Positions 1-8,358 of a DNA stretch of 64,000 nucleotides are shown piece after piece. The stretch comes from RGIG8775 sp045612185 (GTDB lineage Bacteria; Bacillota; Clostridia; Oscillospirales; CAG-272). How positions within the stretch are numbered: the stretch's first letter is position 1; each line of letters starts with the position of its first letter. The DNA is taken from positions 1 through 64,000 of the forward strand of contig JAZKYO010000100.1 in the NCBI GenBank assembly GCA_045612185.1, in the 5' to 3' direction. The position numbers were made by a program, and so were the translations under genes. The notes below the pieces were generated by a model. The model was given only the letters and a program-made list of their open reading frames with translations. It was not told where the DNA came from and made no database searches.

Positions 1-6
1 TTTCAC

Positions 7-86
7 TTTTCACTATTACCTCTTACCTCCCAAAAATCCGAGCAAAGTGGCGATAAAAGTGAAAAGTTAAGAGTGAATAGTGAAAA
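7..86. repeat. 11-bp inverted repeat pair
   Basis: TTTTCACTATT at 7-17 is repeated in inverse as AATAGTGAAAA at 76-86. The intervening sequence is rich in further GTGAAAA/TTTTCAC words and has no credible gene. It may be the end of a miniature repeat or a structured intergenic element. The left part is cut by the window edge, so the full unit cannot be seen. Confidence 0.4.
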
Positions 87-90
87 AGTA

Positions 91-121
91 AAAATCCTCG
101 CCCAATATGAGCGAGGATTTT
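91..121. terminator. intrinsic terminator-like hairpin
   Basis: Perfect 11-bp stem (AAAATCCTCGC at 91-101 with GCGAGGATTTT at 111-121) and a 9-nt loop. T-rich sequence follows on both strands, so it could stop transcripts in either direction. It lies directly beyond the partial tRNA copy at 118-147, just as another hairpin lies beyond the real tRNA-Trp. Confidence 0.6.
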
Positions 122-147
122 TGGCAGGGGCAGGAGGATTCTGAACC
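118..147 (-). repeat. duplicated 3' end of tRNA-Trp
   Basis: Bases 118-141 are identical to 275-298, the last part of the tRNA-Trp gene including its encoded CCA complement. The match continues to about 147 with one inserted base. The rest of the tRNA (anticodon and D arms) is absent, so this is a remnant or a duplicated attachment-like end and not a functional tRNA. Both copies sit next to a terminator hairpin. Confidence 0.6.
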
Positions 148-241
148 TGGCTTGCGGTAAATGCGGCGAGATTGGGAAGTTTAGCCTACGCAAGCCCGCA
201 ACGCCTTCGGCGTTGGAGTTCGAAAATACTATACACATAAC

Positions 242-278
242 AAAAAGAAAGAGACGGCTAAAGCCATCTCTTTCTTTT
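242..278 (-). terminator. terminator after tRNA-Trp
   Basis: Near-palindrome (243-259 with 262-278, one mismatch) directly beyond the CCA end of the tRNA-Trp gene. On the minus strand it reads as a long stem ending in a T-rich run. It ends the minus-strand tRNA transcript. Confidence 0.65.
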
Positions 279-354
279 TGGCAGGGGCAGGAGGATTCGA
301 ACCCGCGACCCACGGTTTTGGAGACCGGTACTCTACCAGCTGAGCTATACCCCT
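279..354 (-). tRNA. tRNA-Trp (CCA anticodon)
   Basis: A 76-nt cloverleaf can be folded on the minus strand. The acceptor is AGGGGTA/TGCCCCT with discriminator G and an encoded CCA end, the D arm is GCTC...GAGT, the anticodon loop CTCCAAA gives anticodon CCA, and the T loop is TTCGAAT. A1-U72 with G73 fits bacterial tRNA-Trp. One T-stem pair and the outer anticodon-stem pair are mismatched, so the fold is slightly degenerate. Its 3' end is duplicated at 118-147. Confidence 0.85.
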
Positions 355-463
355 GTACAAGACCTAAGTATTATACCACATCTTTTTGGATTTTGCAATA
401 GGTTTTTGAAAAATTTTTAATTTTCTTCAAAAATTTTTTCGCGCAAGCGTTACTTGACAGAGG

Positions 464-506
464 CAAGCAATTTTTGCTTGACACCTCTAGCTCGTTATGA
501 TAAAAT
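464..506 (+). promoter_or_regulatory. sigma-A promoter with overlapping inverted repeat
   Basis: The -35 TTGACA (478-483), a 17-bp spacer and the -10 TAAAAT (501-506) form a near-consensus promoter 26 bp before the gene at 532. A 7-bp inverted repeat, CAAGCAA/TTGCTTG (464-470 and 474-480, loop TTT), runs into the -35 box and is placed like a repressor operator. A second TTGACA lies at 454-459. The region 355-531 holds no gene. Confidence 0.7.
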
Positions 507-531
507 TAAGCCAAGAAAGAGAGGGTGAGAT

Positions 532-1089
532 ATGAAAAAGCTACCGATTCATTCAAAAACGTTCTTTTTAATTGCTCTCACTATGGGCGCAACACTATTG
601 GGGGCGGCAATATTTGAGGGTTGTTCGGATTCGTTTTTGTTCATTCTCGGCACGAAATATGAGCCACTTGGATTCTGGGCGGCTGTATTATTCTGTTCGT
701 CTATTCTCGCAGGGGTGGCGTTTTTGCTTATCAAGAACACTAAAGCGGCATTGGCGGCAACTTTGGCACTTTTGCTTCTGCTCTCCCCCATCGCGGTATT
801 TTTTCGCACGCTTTCCGACTCGGGAACATTTCACACCTTTACGTCGGAAAACAATACGGTGGTTATAGAGGAGCGCGGTGCTCTGCTGTCGGGCGGTTTT
901 TACGTCTACCAAAAGGTCTCCCCCTGCACGTTAAAGCTACTCGGGCAATGCGCGACCGATGACGCCTACTTTCCTTTTTCCGACAACAGCGCGCGCGTGG
1001 AATTCGGCGAAACCGAGTTTTCTGTTCACTATGTTTTTGACTCGCTGACAGGTGTATATAAAAACGAAACATTTAAATACTTAAAATAG
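532..1089 (+). CDS. small membrane protein, unknown function
   Basis: Protein of 185 residues that I do not recognise. Three hydrophobic segments are visible at about residues 10-30, 45-67 and 72-92, followed by a soluble C-terminal half of about 90 residues. The ATG follows GAGAGGGTGA at good spacing. A near-consensus promoter with an operator-like repeat lies just upstream, and the next gene starts 8 bp after the stop, so the two form an operon. Three membrane segments plus a polar tail suggest an inner-membrane protein. No enzymatic motif is visible. Confidence 0.7.
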   Translation: MKKLPIHSKTFFLIALTMGATLLGAAIFEGCSDSFLFILGTKYEPLGFWAAVLFCSSILAGVAFLLIKNTKAALAATLALLLLLSPIAVFFRTLSDSGTFHTFTSENNTVVIEERGALLSGGFYVYQKVSPCTLKLLGQCATDDAYFPFSDNSARVEFGETEFSVHYVFDSLTGVYKNETFKYLK

Positions 1090-1097
1090 GAGGCAAC

Positions 1098-1901
1098 ATG
1101 GACTCGTTAAATTGGTTTTTCGCGAAACACAGAATCATTGCTTTTCTCTTTGGGGCTCTATCTTACGGAGTAATTTTCAGCTTGATATTCATATCATTCG
1201 GTGCGCCCGATTGGTTACTTATCATCTACAACATGATTGCGTTTCTTATGTCGTTATGTATGCAGGACGCGGCTATAATCAAAATTAACAAAAAGGTTAT
1301 CAAGATTCGCAACGACGGCTGTGACCCCTATTCCCTGCTTGACGCTTGTGAGCGGCTATTATCATACAAGATAGCAGAAAACACAAGACTCACCGTAAGC
1401 ATGAACAAGGGTGTTGCCTTGACCGATATTGGCAAGCACGCCGAGGCGGCGGCTTTATTGGAGAGCCTGAACATTCACAAATCGGCTTCCACTCCGTACG
1501 TTGAAAAAATGGTTTACTACAACAATCTTGCCACGTTTTATTACTGTCTTGGCGAGCTTGAAAAAGCCGAATCCGCCAAAGAAAGCTTTGGAAAGCTACT
1601 TGCGGACTTCAAAATAAAAAAGACGAAGCCGACGTTTGAACTGTTATATTCAACGCTAAATGCCGAACACTTTTACGCAAGCGGCAACTACCAAAAGGCA
1701 CTTGACACAGCCTTGGCGCTAACTCACGACACCAACTGCGGCAAGGTAAGCCACGCGCTCCTTTTGGCTAAGATATATCTCTCTTTAGGGAATCATGAGG
1801 ATGCGAAGAAAAATCTGATTTTCGTTATCCAAAACGGTAACAGACTTTACGCGACAGCCGTGGCGCGTGAGCTGATGGCACAAACAGAAAAAGAGGCGTA
1901 A
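1098..1901 (+). CDS. membrane-anchored TPR-like protein
   Basis: Protein of 267 residues with two N-terminal membrane segments (about 13-35 and 38-56). A cytoplasmic helical region follows (about 75-265) with repeated helix pairs typical of tetratricopeptide repeats, for example the stretches around YNNLATFYYCLGELEKAE and LAKIYLSLGNHEDAKK. TPR arrays usually mediate protein contacts. The gene is second in a two-gene operon with the membrane protein at 532, so the two products may act together. The start follows GGAGG and the stop lies inside the terminator stem. The specific function is unknown. Confidence 0.75.
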   Translation: MDSLNWFFAKHRIIAFLFGALSYGVIFSLIFISFGAPDWLLIIYNMIAFLMSLCMQDAAIIKINKKVIKIRNDGCDPYSLLDACERLLSYKIAENTRLTVSMNKGVALTDIGKHAEAAALLESLNIHKSASTPYVEKMVYYNNLATFYYCLGELEKAESAKESFGKLLADFKIKKTKPTFELLYSTLNAEHFYASGNYQKALDTALALTHDTNCGKVSHALLLAKIYLSLGNHEDAKKNLIFVIQNGNRLYATAVARELMAQTEKEA

Positions 1902-1917
1902 GCCTCTTTTTCTGTTT
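1882..1917 (+). terminator. intrinsic terminator
   Basis: A stem of about 16 bp (AAACAGAAAAAGAGGC with its complement) and a GTAA loop overlap the stop codon of the gene at 1098. The descending arm supplies the T-rich end. It can also act on minus-strand transcripts. The gap to 2032 holds nothing else I can name. Confidence 0.85.
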
Positions 1918-2032
1918 TAAAAGCTGAAACACAACCTTGGGGAAATCATCAAAATTGTCTATTGTCAGATAGTTAAAAGCCCGTTTCCCTTGCAATAAAG
2001 GTCAAGGGCGACCAATTTTATTTTTTCTGTAT

Positions 2033-2806
2033 TCATCTCAAGCCCTGTCTTTTAAGCTTCTCAAGAATATCCTTGGTGTTATTGCAGGTAACAAGCTTTG
2101 CGCCGAATTTGTATCCGAGCGCAAGCATTCCCTCTTGGGTTACTCCCGCGCCTATCCACGGCTCAATTCCCTTCTCTATAAGGTAATCGTAGTATTCTTT
2201 ATTCCTAGTTGAAAAGATACAAGCGCAATAAAGATACTCGTCGGGATTAACGCCTATATTCCACATAAACTTACCGTAAGGATAGTAGCCGTGAAGCATA
2301 TACTTTTTGCCGTAAAGCAGGTAGATTCGCTCAAGAACGTACGCGTCAAAGCTATTTATAACAACCTTGTCCGCCATATCGTACTTATCAACAAGCTCAA
2401 GCACCTTGTCTATGCAGTAATCACAACGCTCTTTGTTGTTAAAGCTGCCGTAGATTTTATTGTATTCCTTTATCTCTATATTGAGGGTGATGTTCTGCTT
2501 TGACGCCCACTCCATAAACTCCTCATACGTGGGAATATGACAGAAAGTAGCTTCATCGCCCGCATTGATTTTGCTTATCTCCTCATAGGTCATCTCACGA
2601 ACAAGTCCCGTGCCGTACGTCGTTCTCGCAATAGTGTCGTCGTGCATAAGAACAAGCACTCCGTCCTTTGTTACTCTTACGTCGGTTTCCACCATATCAA
2701 CACCGTTTTTAACGGCGTACTCAAATGACTCCATAGTGTTTTCATAACAGTTGTACATATCACCTCTGTGACCCGCTACCGTCATTTTTCCTACGTGTTT
2801 AATCAT
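2033..2806 (-). CDS. glycerophosphodiester phosphodiesterase
   Basis: A 257-residue GDPD-family protein that hydrolyses glycerophosphodiesters to glycerol phosphate plus an alcohol. Family motifs are present: GHRGD...ENT near the N-terminus, ETDVRVTKDG and MHDD. These supply the catalytic His pair and the metal-binding Glu/Asp residues. A GGAGGAG site six bases upstream favours the ATG at 2806 over the TTG five codons earlier. The start overlaps the end of the upstream dehydrogenase gene by 8 bp, so the two are translationally coupled. No signal peptide is seen, so it is likely cytoplasmic. The pairing suggests salvage of glycerol-phosphate head groups. Confidence 0.9.
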   Translation of the reverse strand: MIKHVGKMTVAGHRGDMYNCYENTMESFEYAVKNGVDMVETDVRVTKDGVLVLMHDDTIARTTYGTGLVREMTYEEISKINAGDEATFCHIPTYEEFMEWASKQNITLNIEIKEYNKIYGSFNNKERCDYCIDKVLELVDKYDMADKVVINSFDAYVLERIYLLYGKKYMLHGYYPYGKFMWNIGVNPDEYLYCACIFSTRNKEYYDYLIEKGIEPWIGAGVTQEGMLALGYKFGAKLVTCNNTKDILEKLKRQGLR

Positions 2807-4067
2807 TTTTATCTCCTCCAAAGAAATCGTAATTTATCCAAAGGACGGTATATCTGTCCTTTAAGTCTTTTGCGTAAAGTACCGCCTGTGCTATCTTATC
2901 CTTGCCGTAAAGACTATAAAATTCAGAAATATCAAGCTTTGCAAGCGCGAGAACCCTCTTTATCTCCTCAGCACTCGGGCACTCGGAGAGAATTTCGCGT
3001 ATCTCGGCTTCTTTTTCAAGGTATATGTGGGCGCGATTCTTTGCGTAGTGCCCTACCTTGTCCTGAAGTTCAAGGCACCCCTCCGCGGAGCTTTTGTATA
3101 TCTCGCCAAGCTTTTTCTCAAGTTCTTTTCTGTTAGGGACAAACTGTGTTTGGGGAAACTTGTCCGCAAGCACCTTTTCTCTCAGCTCCGCGGTCACAAC
3201 CGCGGAATAAGCCACGTCTATTCCGTGGGGCAAATACTCCTCGCCGTTAAGTATTCCCACTATCTCAAAAAAGTGCGACAGATGGTGCTCGCTTCCCGAC
3301 GCGGGGCGTGAATTGCCCGCAAAGCTCATCATAATTCCAACGATAACAAGAGCTTCCATAAGTACCCTTACGCTTTCCTTGTCACGCTTTACAAGACCTT
3401 CCGCAAGTGCGAGAGTCTTATTAATCATTTCATAGGTGGTATCATAGATATACTGACAAAAATACTCGCCGTTCACCGCACGGCTGAGTTTCCAGTCGTT
3501 AAGAGCGGAATACTTTCCGATTATGTCACCGTAGCCCGCTTTTATCATTTCCAATGGGGCGGAGGCAAGCACGGTCGGATCTGCCACTATTGCCTTGGGA
3601 ACGCCCGCGGGGTAAGTAACCTTCATTCCCCCCGTTATCATAGCCGCGCCCGTTGAAGCATATCCGTCCATTGAGGGGGCGGTTGCAACCACCATATAGG
3701 GCACCTTGTTTTCGTGAGAGACGTATTTGCAAAGGTCCTGAATGACTCCCGAACCAACACCAACTATAAGGTCAGCGTCGCAAAGCGCCCCAGTCACACG
3801 CGCAATGCTGTCCTCATTGGGGATAAGCACGGTCTTTCCGCCGAAAATCACCTTTGCTGAAAGCTTTTCGCCAAGAGCCTTGCAGGTTTCCTCGCCCGCC
3901 GCCGCAAAGGTATTTTCATCAGCCACGAGAAGCACCTTTCGGTAACCCCCGCACAGCTCACCGAGCTTTGATATAGCCCCGTCCTCTATGAAAACGCTTT
4001 CTATATCGCAGGTGTGAAATTTGCCGCAAGTACATTCAACACCGCGCAAAAGTTCGTTTATATTCAT
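2799..4067 (-). CDS. egsA: sn-glycerol-1-phosphate dehydrogenase (AraM/EgsA family)
   Basis: A 422-residue member of the iron-alcohol-dehydrogenase/dehydroquinate-synthase-like fold, closest in motifs to AraM/EgsA NAD(P)-dependent sn-glycerol-1-phosphate dehydrogenases, which interconvert dihydroxyacetone phosphate and G1P. GVGSGVIQD (nucleotide loop), TAPSMDGYAS and the metal-site region with SGSEHHLSHFFE are visible. It is first in an operon with GDPD and is transcribed from a strong promoter divergent from a DeoR-type regulator. A polyol-phosphate dehydrogenase relative acting on another substrate is possible. The symbol is given by family resemblance. Confidence 0.85.
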   Translation of the reverse strand: MNINELLRGVECTCGKFHTCDIESVFIEDGAISKLGELCGGYRKVLLVADENTFAAAGEETCKALGEKLSAKVIFGGKTVLIPNEDSIARVTGALCDADLIVGVGSGVIQDLCKYVSHENKVPYMVVATAPSMDGYASTGAAMITGGMKVTYPAGVPKAIVADPTVLASAPLEMIKAGYGDIIGKYSALNDWKLSRAVNGEYFCQYIYDTTYEMINKTLALAEGLVKRDKESVRVLMEALVIVGIMMSFAGNSRPASGSEHHLSHFFEIVGILNGEEYLPHGIDVAYSAVVTAELREKVLADKFPQTQFVPNRKELEKKLGEIYKSSAEGCLELQDKVGHYAKNRAHIYLEKEAEIREILSECPSAEEIKRVLALAKLDISEFYSLYGKDKIAQAVLYAKDLKDRYTVLWINYDFFGGDKND

Positions 4068-4101
4068 AAAAATCCTCCAAAACTATTTACTTTTTCTCAC
4101 A

Positions 4102-4135
4102 ACTGTATTATAATATAACAGTCAGAATAAGTCAA
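4102..4135 (-). promoter_or_regulatory. promoter of the egsA-gdpD operon with operator-like repeat
   Basis: On the minus strand the -35 TTGACT (4135-4130), a 17-bp spacer and the -10 TATAAT (4112-4107) precede egsA. An inverted repeat ACTGT...ACAGT (4102-4106 and 4118-4122) covers the -10 box and is the obvious candidate site for the divergent DeoR-family regulator. Confidence 0.75.
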
Positions 4136-4224
4136 CAAATATTGAAAAATCGGTCACAATCCGAATGAATACGCAGTTACTGCCTGCCTTTCCAATCAAA
4201 ATCAATCAAAAATAGGAGTCTGAA

Positions 4225-4977
4225 ATGATAAGAACTGAACGCGAGCAGGAAATAATGAACATAATGAATTCGCAAGGCGGATTTGCCACGGTAAAAAAGC
4301 TTTGCGAGGCACTTTACGCCAGCGAATCAAGCATACGGCGCGACCTTACGCGCATGGAGCAAAAGGGGCTTATAAAGCGCTCGTACGGTGGAGCGGAGGT
4401 AGTGCGAAACTACTCAAACGCCATAGATTTTGACTACCGATTTAACCTTAACAGCGCAGAAAAAAAAGCGATAGCCGAAAAGGCGGTATCGCTTATCAAA
4501 GACGGTGATATTGTGTTTTTGGACGAATCCTCGTCGGCATTTTACTTAGCAGCAAGGCTTACGGAAAAAAGCTCACTCACCGTTATAACCAACAACGTGG
4601 AGATAATAAATCTGCTTGCAAAAAGCAACGTGACGCTTATTTCGTCAGGGGGCTTTTTAAGCCGCGAGAACCGCACCTGCTTTGTCGGAGTGGATGCGCA
4701 GAAAATCTTTGAAAACACCTACGCTGACATTCTATTTTTCTCGTGCAAGTCGCTATCGGACGACGGAACGATTTCGGACGTAACCCGTGAAGAGGTGCTT
4801 ATTAAAGAAGCCATGCTTGGAAACGCCGCCAAAAAGGTTTTTCTTTGCGACAGCGGCAAGTTTGGCACTCGCTCTGCGTACAAGCAATGCACGCTGAAGG
4901 ATATCGACGTCCTCATCAGCGAAAGCGACGGCGCAAAAAAGTTTGGGGAAAGATTTGAGAATTTGAAAATTATGTAA
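4225..4977 (+). CDS. DeoR/GlpR-family transcriptional regulator
   Basis: A 250-residue DeoR-type repressor. The N-terminal winged HTH (about residues 1-57, with ASESSIRRDLTRMEQKGLIKR as recognition region) has the classic family signature. The C-terminal effector domain has the ISE/RpiA-like fold that binds phosphorylated sugars or polyols. It is divergent from egsA-gdpD, so it probably represses that operon and releases on a glycerol- or polyol-phosphate ligand. The start follows ATAGGAG and a strong terminator follows the gene. Confidence 0.9.
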   Translation: MIRTEREQEIMNIMNSQGGFATVKKLCEALYASESSIRRDLTRMEQKGLIKRSYGGAEVVRNYSNAIDFDYRFNLNSAEKKAIAEKAVSLIKDGDIVFLDESSSAFYLAARLTEKSSLTVITNNVEIINLLAKSNVTLISSGGFLSRENRTCFVGVDAQKIFENTYADILFFSCKSLSDDGTISDVTREEVLIKEAMLGNAAKKVFLCDSGKFGTRSAYKQCTLKDIDVLISESDGAKKFGERFENLKIM

Positions 4978-4978
4978 G

Positions 4979-5008
4979 AATAAGCCGAGTCGCAAGACTC
5001 GGCTTATT
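4979..5008 (+). terminator. bidirectional intrinsic terminator
   Basis: A 13-bp stem, AATAAGCCGAGTC with its complement, and a GCAA loop lie between the convergent DeoR gene and the MutS-like gene. A/T-rich ends lie on both sides. Confidence 0.8.
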
Positions 5009-5047
5009 AAATATTTGTGTACTGTCAGCACTGATATTGTATAAAAG

Positions 5048-6556
5048 TCACTCGTCTAACAGGCCGTATTTCTTCGCAATGTTCTGCGCGTAACTGCTCG
5101 AATCAGCTTTGCCGTTGTGTACAGCGTATGTTCTTCTCTCACCTTGCGACTCCGTATGAAGATAACCCACTTTTTCACCACATTCCTTAATTTTAGGCTG
5201 AGTCTCGCAAAGCTCGTGATGATGTGTAATAAACACGCATTTTCCACCTGCGTCACAAAGAGATTTAATAAAGTTTGCTGCTATCGGAACAGCCTCCGTC
5301 GCAGATGTTGAAGTAAATGCCTCGTCTATAAGCGCCAAACTGTTTTCGGTAAAACCATTCAACACCTCTGACAAAGATATACATTCCTTTTCAAATCTTC
5401 CGACAAGATTCACATTAGCCTGCTCCTCCACAGAAATTTTATATATGGCATCGCAGATAGGTAATGAGGCTTCTTTGGCAGGAATCGGCATACCGAGTTG
5501 AAAATAATACTGAGATGCAGCGAGTGAATTGAGGAACACGGTCTTTCCTCCGCTGTTCGGACCTGTAAGAATATAGCAACACACGCCATCTTCAAGGGTC
5601 ACTGTATTGGATACTATATCTTGTTTGGCTTTCGCACGACACAGTCCGTCATCATACAGCGAGATCACGCTAAAACACTTATCTCGGCTGATTTTCGGGA
5701 AACATAACGGAATATCTTTATTCTCAAAAATCTTTATACGCTTAACCGCTTCGACAATAAAGCCAAGTGATTCAATCAAACCAAAGTATACCGTCAGCTT
5801 TTCTTTAACGTATTTCAAACACCGAGTTCCACAATGCTGAAGCCCCTTATCCAAAATTTGCCCCATGGCTTTCAGCAAAGCGTAATTAACCTGTTGGCTT
5901 TCCTGATAACCCAATTTTTTATCAATAACCGTAAGGGGTGCCAAACAGTGAAAATCGTCCTTGACAAAGTCAAGTTTTATAATTCGGTCAAACAAGTCAC
6001 CCGACTTGTACTCCTCTTTGTTCAGAGCCACTATGCCAGCCTCTTTAACTTGATATAAAGCGTCCAAATTTACACCGATAGTTACGCTTTTCACCGACCT
6101 CAATCTATCCGAATTACTTTCATAAAAAGAACTTACACGCTTATATTCGTCTGTTACCATCTCGTCCTCGGCAAGCTTAAACAGATATTTTACCGACTCG
6201 GACGAGACCGATTCCATAAGAGGCGAAAGTTTATCGTAAATAAACCTGATCAACTCAACGTAAACCGTAGGATACAAAACATTATGTATTCTTTCTTCGT
6301 TGTTTGCCGCATTTTGACCGTACTTCATAAGCGGCGCGTATTCAGTAAGCTTTTCAAAAAGTGCGAATAAAAAATCCGACAAGCCCTGAATTTTCAAAAC
6401 ATCCTCAAAAAGCCGCTGTCTATGCGTAAGGGTGGCTTCGTCCATGGTAATATACTTTTTCGCTTTTTCAAAAAAACTATCTTTTGAAATCAACTCCGAC
6501 CTTACATCAAAATTCACAATCGAATGTTCAGCCGAATTTAAAAACATAAAATCCAT
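5048..6556 (-). CDS. MutS-like (domain V) ATPase
   Basis: A 502-residue protein with a helical N-terminal half resembling the MutS core/lever region and a C-terminal MutS ATPase. It has Walker A GPNSGGKT near residue 335, Walker B SLALIDEAF, and the THHHE segment. It lacks the mismatch-recognition domain I of canonical MutS, which is about 850 residues, so a role in mismatch repair is unlikely. It belongs with the short MutS-like ATPases of Firmicutes, whose function is poorly known. GGAGG four bases before the ATG at 6556 sets the start. The start overlaps the upstream membrane protein gene by 19 bp, suggesting coupling. Confidence 0.85.
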   Translation of the reverse strand: MDFMFLNSAEHSIVNFDVRSELISKDSFFEKAKKYITMDEATLTHRQRLFEDVLKIQGLSDFLFALFEKLTEYAPLMKYGQNAANNEERIHNVLYPTVYVELIRFIYDKLSPLMESVSSESVKYLFKLAEDEMVTDEYKRVSSFYESNSDRLRSVKSVTIGVNLDALYQVKEAGIVALNKEEYKSGDLFDRIIKLDFVKDDFHCLAPLTVIDKKLGYQESQQVNYALLKAMGQILDKGLQHCGTRCLKYVKEKLTVYFGLIESLGFIVEAVKRIKIFENKDIPLCFPKISRDKCFSVISLYDDGLCRAKAKQDIVSNTVTLEDGVCCYILTGPNSGGKTVFLNSLAASQYYFQLGMPIPAKEASLPICDAIYKISVEEQANVNLVGRFEKECISLSEVLNGFTENSLALIDEAFTSTSATEAVPIAANFIKSLCDAGGKCVFITHHHELCETQPKIKECGEKVGYLHTESQGERRTYAVHNGKADSSSYAQNIAKKYGLLDE

Positions 6557-6906
6557 AGTACCTCCAATAATAACGAAATCGGAACGGAAACGATTTTTAA
6601 TGCAAAAAGCATAAAAATGTGAAAACAAAGATAAGCTTTTGGAGAAATATTGCACGCTCTCCAAGCAGGAAAACATACCCAAAGAAAAACAGCAAAAACC
6701 ATAAGAGAAGGCAAACCTACCGCAAAAAAGAACACACTGTTACGAACTAAAAACAGAAGAAATACACACACCCACACCGGTATAATCGGTCTTATCAACA
6801 AACGTTTGGATATCAGTATAGAATATGTATTTCCCGCCGAAAGCAGTTCAAGATACTGATAATAGTCTTTTCCGTACAGTTTCAAATTATTTCTGTCTCT
6901 GCCCAT
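6538..6906 (-). CDS. small membrane protein paired with MutS-like ATPase
   Basis: A 122-residue protein with three or four hydrophobic stretches (about residues 38-57, 58-80, 90-108 and 108-122), including a run rich in Phe, Val and Leu. Its 3' end overlaps the MutS-like gene by 19 bp, which argues for a real gene and coupled expression. The ATG follows GAGGATAATT, a moderate ribosome site. I do not recognise the family. The arrangement suggests that the ATPase may act at the membrane. Confidence 0.6.
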   Translation of the reverse strand: MGRDRNNLKLYGKDYYQYLELLSAGNTYSILISKRLLIRPIIPVWVCVFLLFLVRNSVFFFAVGLPSLMVFAVFLWVCFPAWRACNISPKAYLCFHIFMLFALKIVSVPISLLLEVLWILCF

Positions 6907-6979
6907 AATTATCCTCGTTCAAGTCAAATTCACACTACACTTTTTACATACGCAAAAAAGCTGATAAGCAGGATAAATT

Positions 6980-7750
6980 TTACATCTTTGCCAATGCGGT
7001 GCCCGCCTCTGTTCCGATAATTTCCATAGCGGCGTTATTGTAGTGTCCGCTGGCATTGGGATTTATGTATTCGGGCTTCATACTAAGCTCGGTACACACG
7101 CGGGTAAGCATTACGAAATCGCTGTCCTCTGCCACCACACGCTCTTGCGCGCGCATTATTTCCTCGTCGTGGCTTTTCTTGGTGTCGTAATCGCTCACGC
7201 TTTTATGCCACTGAGAGGTACAGTAGAAATATCCTACCTTGATAATGCCGAATTTTTCAATTCCAACTTCCTGTTTCAAGGTGTTTTTCAGGCGGGTTAT
7301 TCTCTCTGCGTACTCGTCCTCGGTACTTTCGATAATAGCGTCACTCTCGCCCTGAAGCCAGACAAAATAAATATGTTCAACCTCGCCAAGCGTACCCGCT
7401 TTGGCAATTCCCCTTTTTATCTTGTTTTCCGCCGCGCGATAGCGATATGTTCCCTTTTGCCAATCCTCAACGGTTGTATCTCCGCGGCAAGCCGAAATTG
7501 CAACCACTTCTCTGCCTGACTCCGCAACGTACGCACGGCAAAAAGCGGGAATCAACGAGCCGCAATCATGCGATGCACCCAGCAGATATTTACTTCCACC
7601 GATATCTTCACCTACGGGAATTTTAAGCGGAACAAGCGCGTTTTCAACAACACGGTATTCGAGTGCGCCCTCAACAGGTTCATTGACCGCGGGAATTTCT
7701 CCCGTCTGTCCCTGCATATTGCTCTGTCCTCCAAAAATTATAACATCCAT
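6980..7750 (-). CDS. SGNH/SASA-family carbohydrate esterase
   Basis: A 256-residue esterase of the sialate O-acetylesterase-like (SASA) SGNH group. The N-terminal block GGQSNM carries the nucleophile Ser10, and FVWLQGESD is the characteristic second block. A GHYNN segment near the C-terminus may supply the catalytic His. Such enzymes remove O-acetyl groups from sugars such as xylan units or sialic acid. No signal peptide is visible, so it probably acts on imported sugars in the cytoplasm. GGAGAT precedes the start. The substrate is not determined. Confidence 0.8.
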   Translation of the reverse strand: MDVIIFGGQSNMQGQTGEIPAVNEPVEGALEYRVVENALVPLKIPVGEDIGGSKYLLGASHDCGSLIPAFCRAYVAESGREVVAISACRGDTTVEDWQKGTYRYRAAENKIKRGIAKAGTLGEVEHIYFVWLQGESDAIIESTEDEYAERITRLKNTLKQEVGIEKFGIIKVGYFYCTSQWHKSVSDYDTKKSHDEEIMRAQERVVAEDSDFVMLTRVCTELSMKPEYINPNASGHYNNAAMEIIGTEAGTALAKM

Positions 7751-7787
7751 GACTATCTCCTTAGTTCTGTTACACTCTTAGATGCGT

Positions 7788-8234
7788 TCAGTTTATCTTC
7801 AAATAATCGGCTATTACGTCTGCCGCGATTTGCACAAGCTCACCGCACGGACGCTTCTGATAAAACTCGGTTGTTCGCTCGGTAGGCTTAGGGGTTGATG
7901 AAGGCTCACCGCCCAGAAGCTCACGGCAAATAATAGTTCCGTTTTCGGCTTTAAAGTCACCGGCAAGCTTTTGAACCTTGGCGTAAAGCTCCATTTTGAC
8001 ATCGTTATCGGTAGGCGAAGTATATCCCTCAATTGCGCCAAGCACCAAGAACATACCGCTCACCGCGCCGCAGACCTCTCTCATTCTGCCCATACCGCCG
8101 CCAAAGCCCGATGAAAGTTTCAACGAGGTTTCAAAATCAATCCCGGTAACGTCCGAAAACGCCGCGAAAACAGCCTGCGCGCAATTATATCCTTCGGTAA
8201 ATAAATTTTTTGCTTTTTCTCCGTATTTTCCCAT
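7788..8234 (-). CDS. C_GCAxxG_C_C family protein
   Basis: A 148-residue protein with the family's cysteine pattern: GYNCAQAV near the N-terminus, GFGGGMGRMREVCGAVSG in the middle, then ICRELLGG and a late RPCGELV. These proteins are thought to bind a metal or redox cofactor and are often near redox or transport genes, but their biochemical role is unproven. GGAGG before the ATG at 8234 fixes the start; an upstream in-frame codon would add 20 unlikely residues. It sits 38 bp after the SASA esterase start codon, in the same direction. Confidence 0.85.
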   Translation of the reverse strand: MGKYGEKAKNLFTEGYNCAQAVFAAFSDVTGIDFETSLKLSSGFGGGMGRMREVCGAVSGMFLVLGAIEGYTSPTDNDVKMELYAKVQKLAGDFKAENGTIICRELLGGEPSSTPKPTERTTEFYQKRPCGELVQIAADVIADYLKIN

Positions 8235-8327
8235 ATATCTGTCCTCCAAGAAATTTAACACACCAATTTTAACACTTTTATGAATAATTGTCAATAAGTT
8301 TCCGCCTAAAAGCGCTAATTTATCAAA

Positions 8328-8353
8328 AATCCCCGCCTTTTAGGGCGGGGATT
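8328..8353 (-). terminator. terminator of the pantothenate operon
   Basis: On the minus strand the GC-rich stem AATCCCCGCC with its complement is followed by five Ts, directly after the stop of the ECF transporter gene. Confidence 0.9.
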
Positions 8354-8358
8354 GAAGA

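Noticed and set aside
23..313. Minus-strand open frame over the tRNA-Trp region
   Set aside because: It runs through a tRNA gene and two terminators and has no ribosome site or recognisable protein features.
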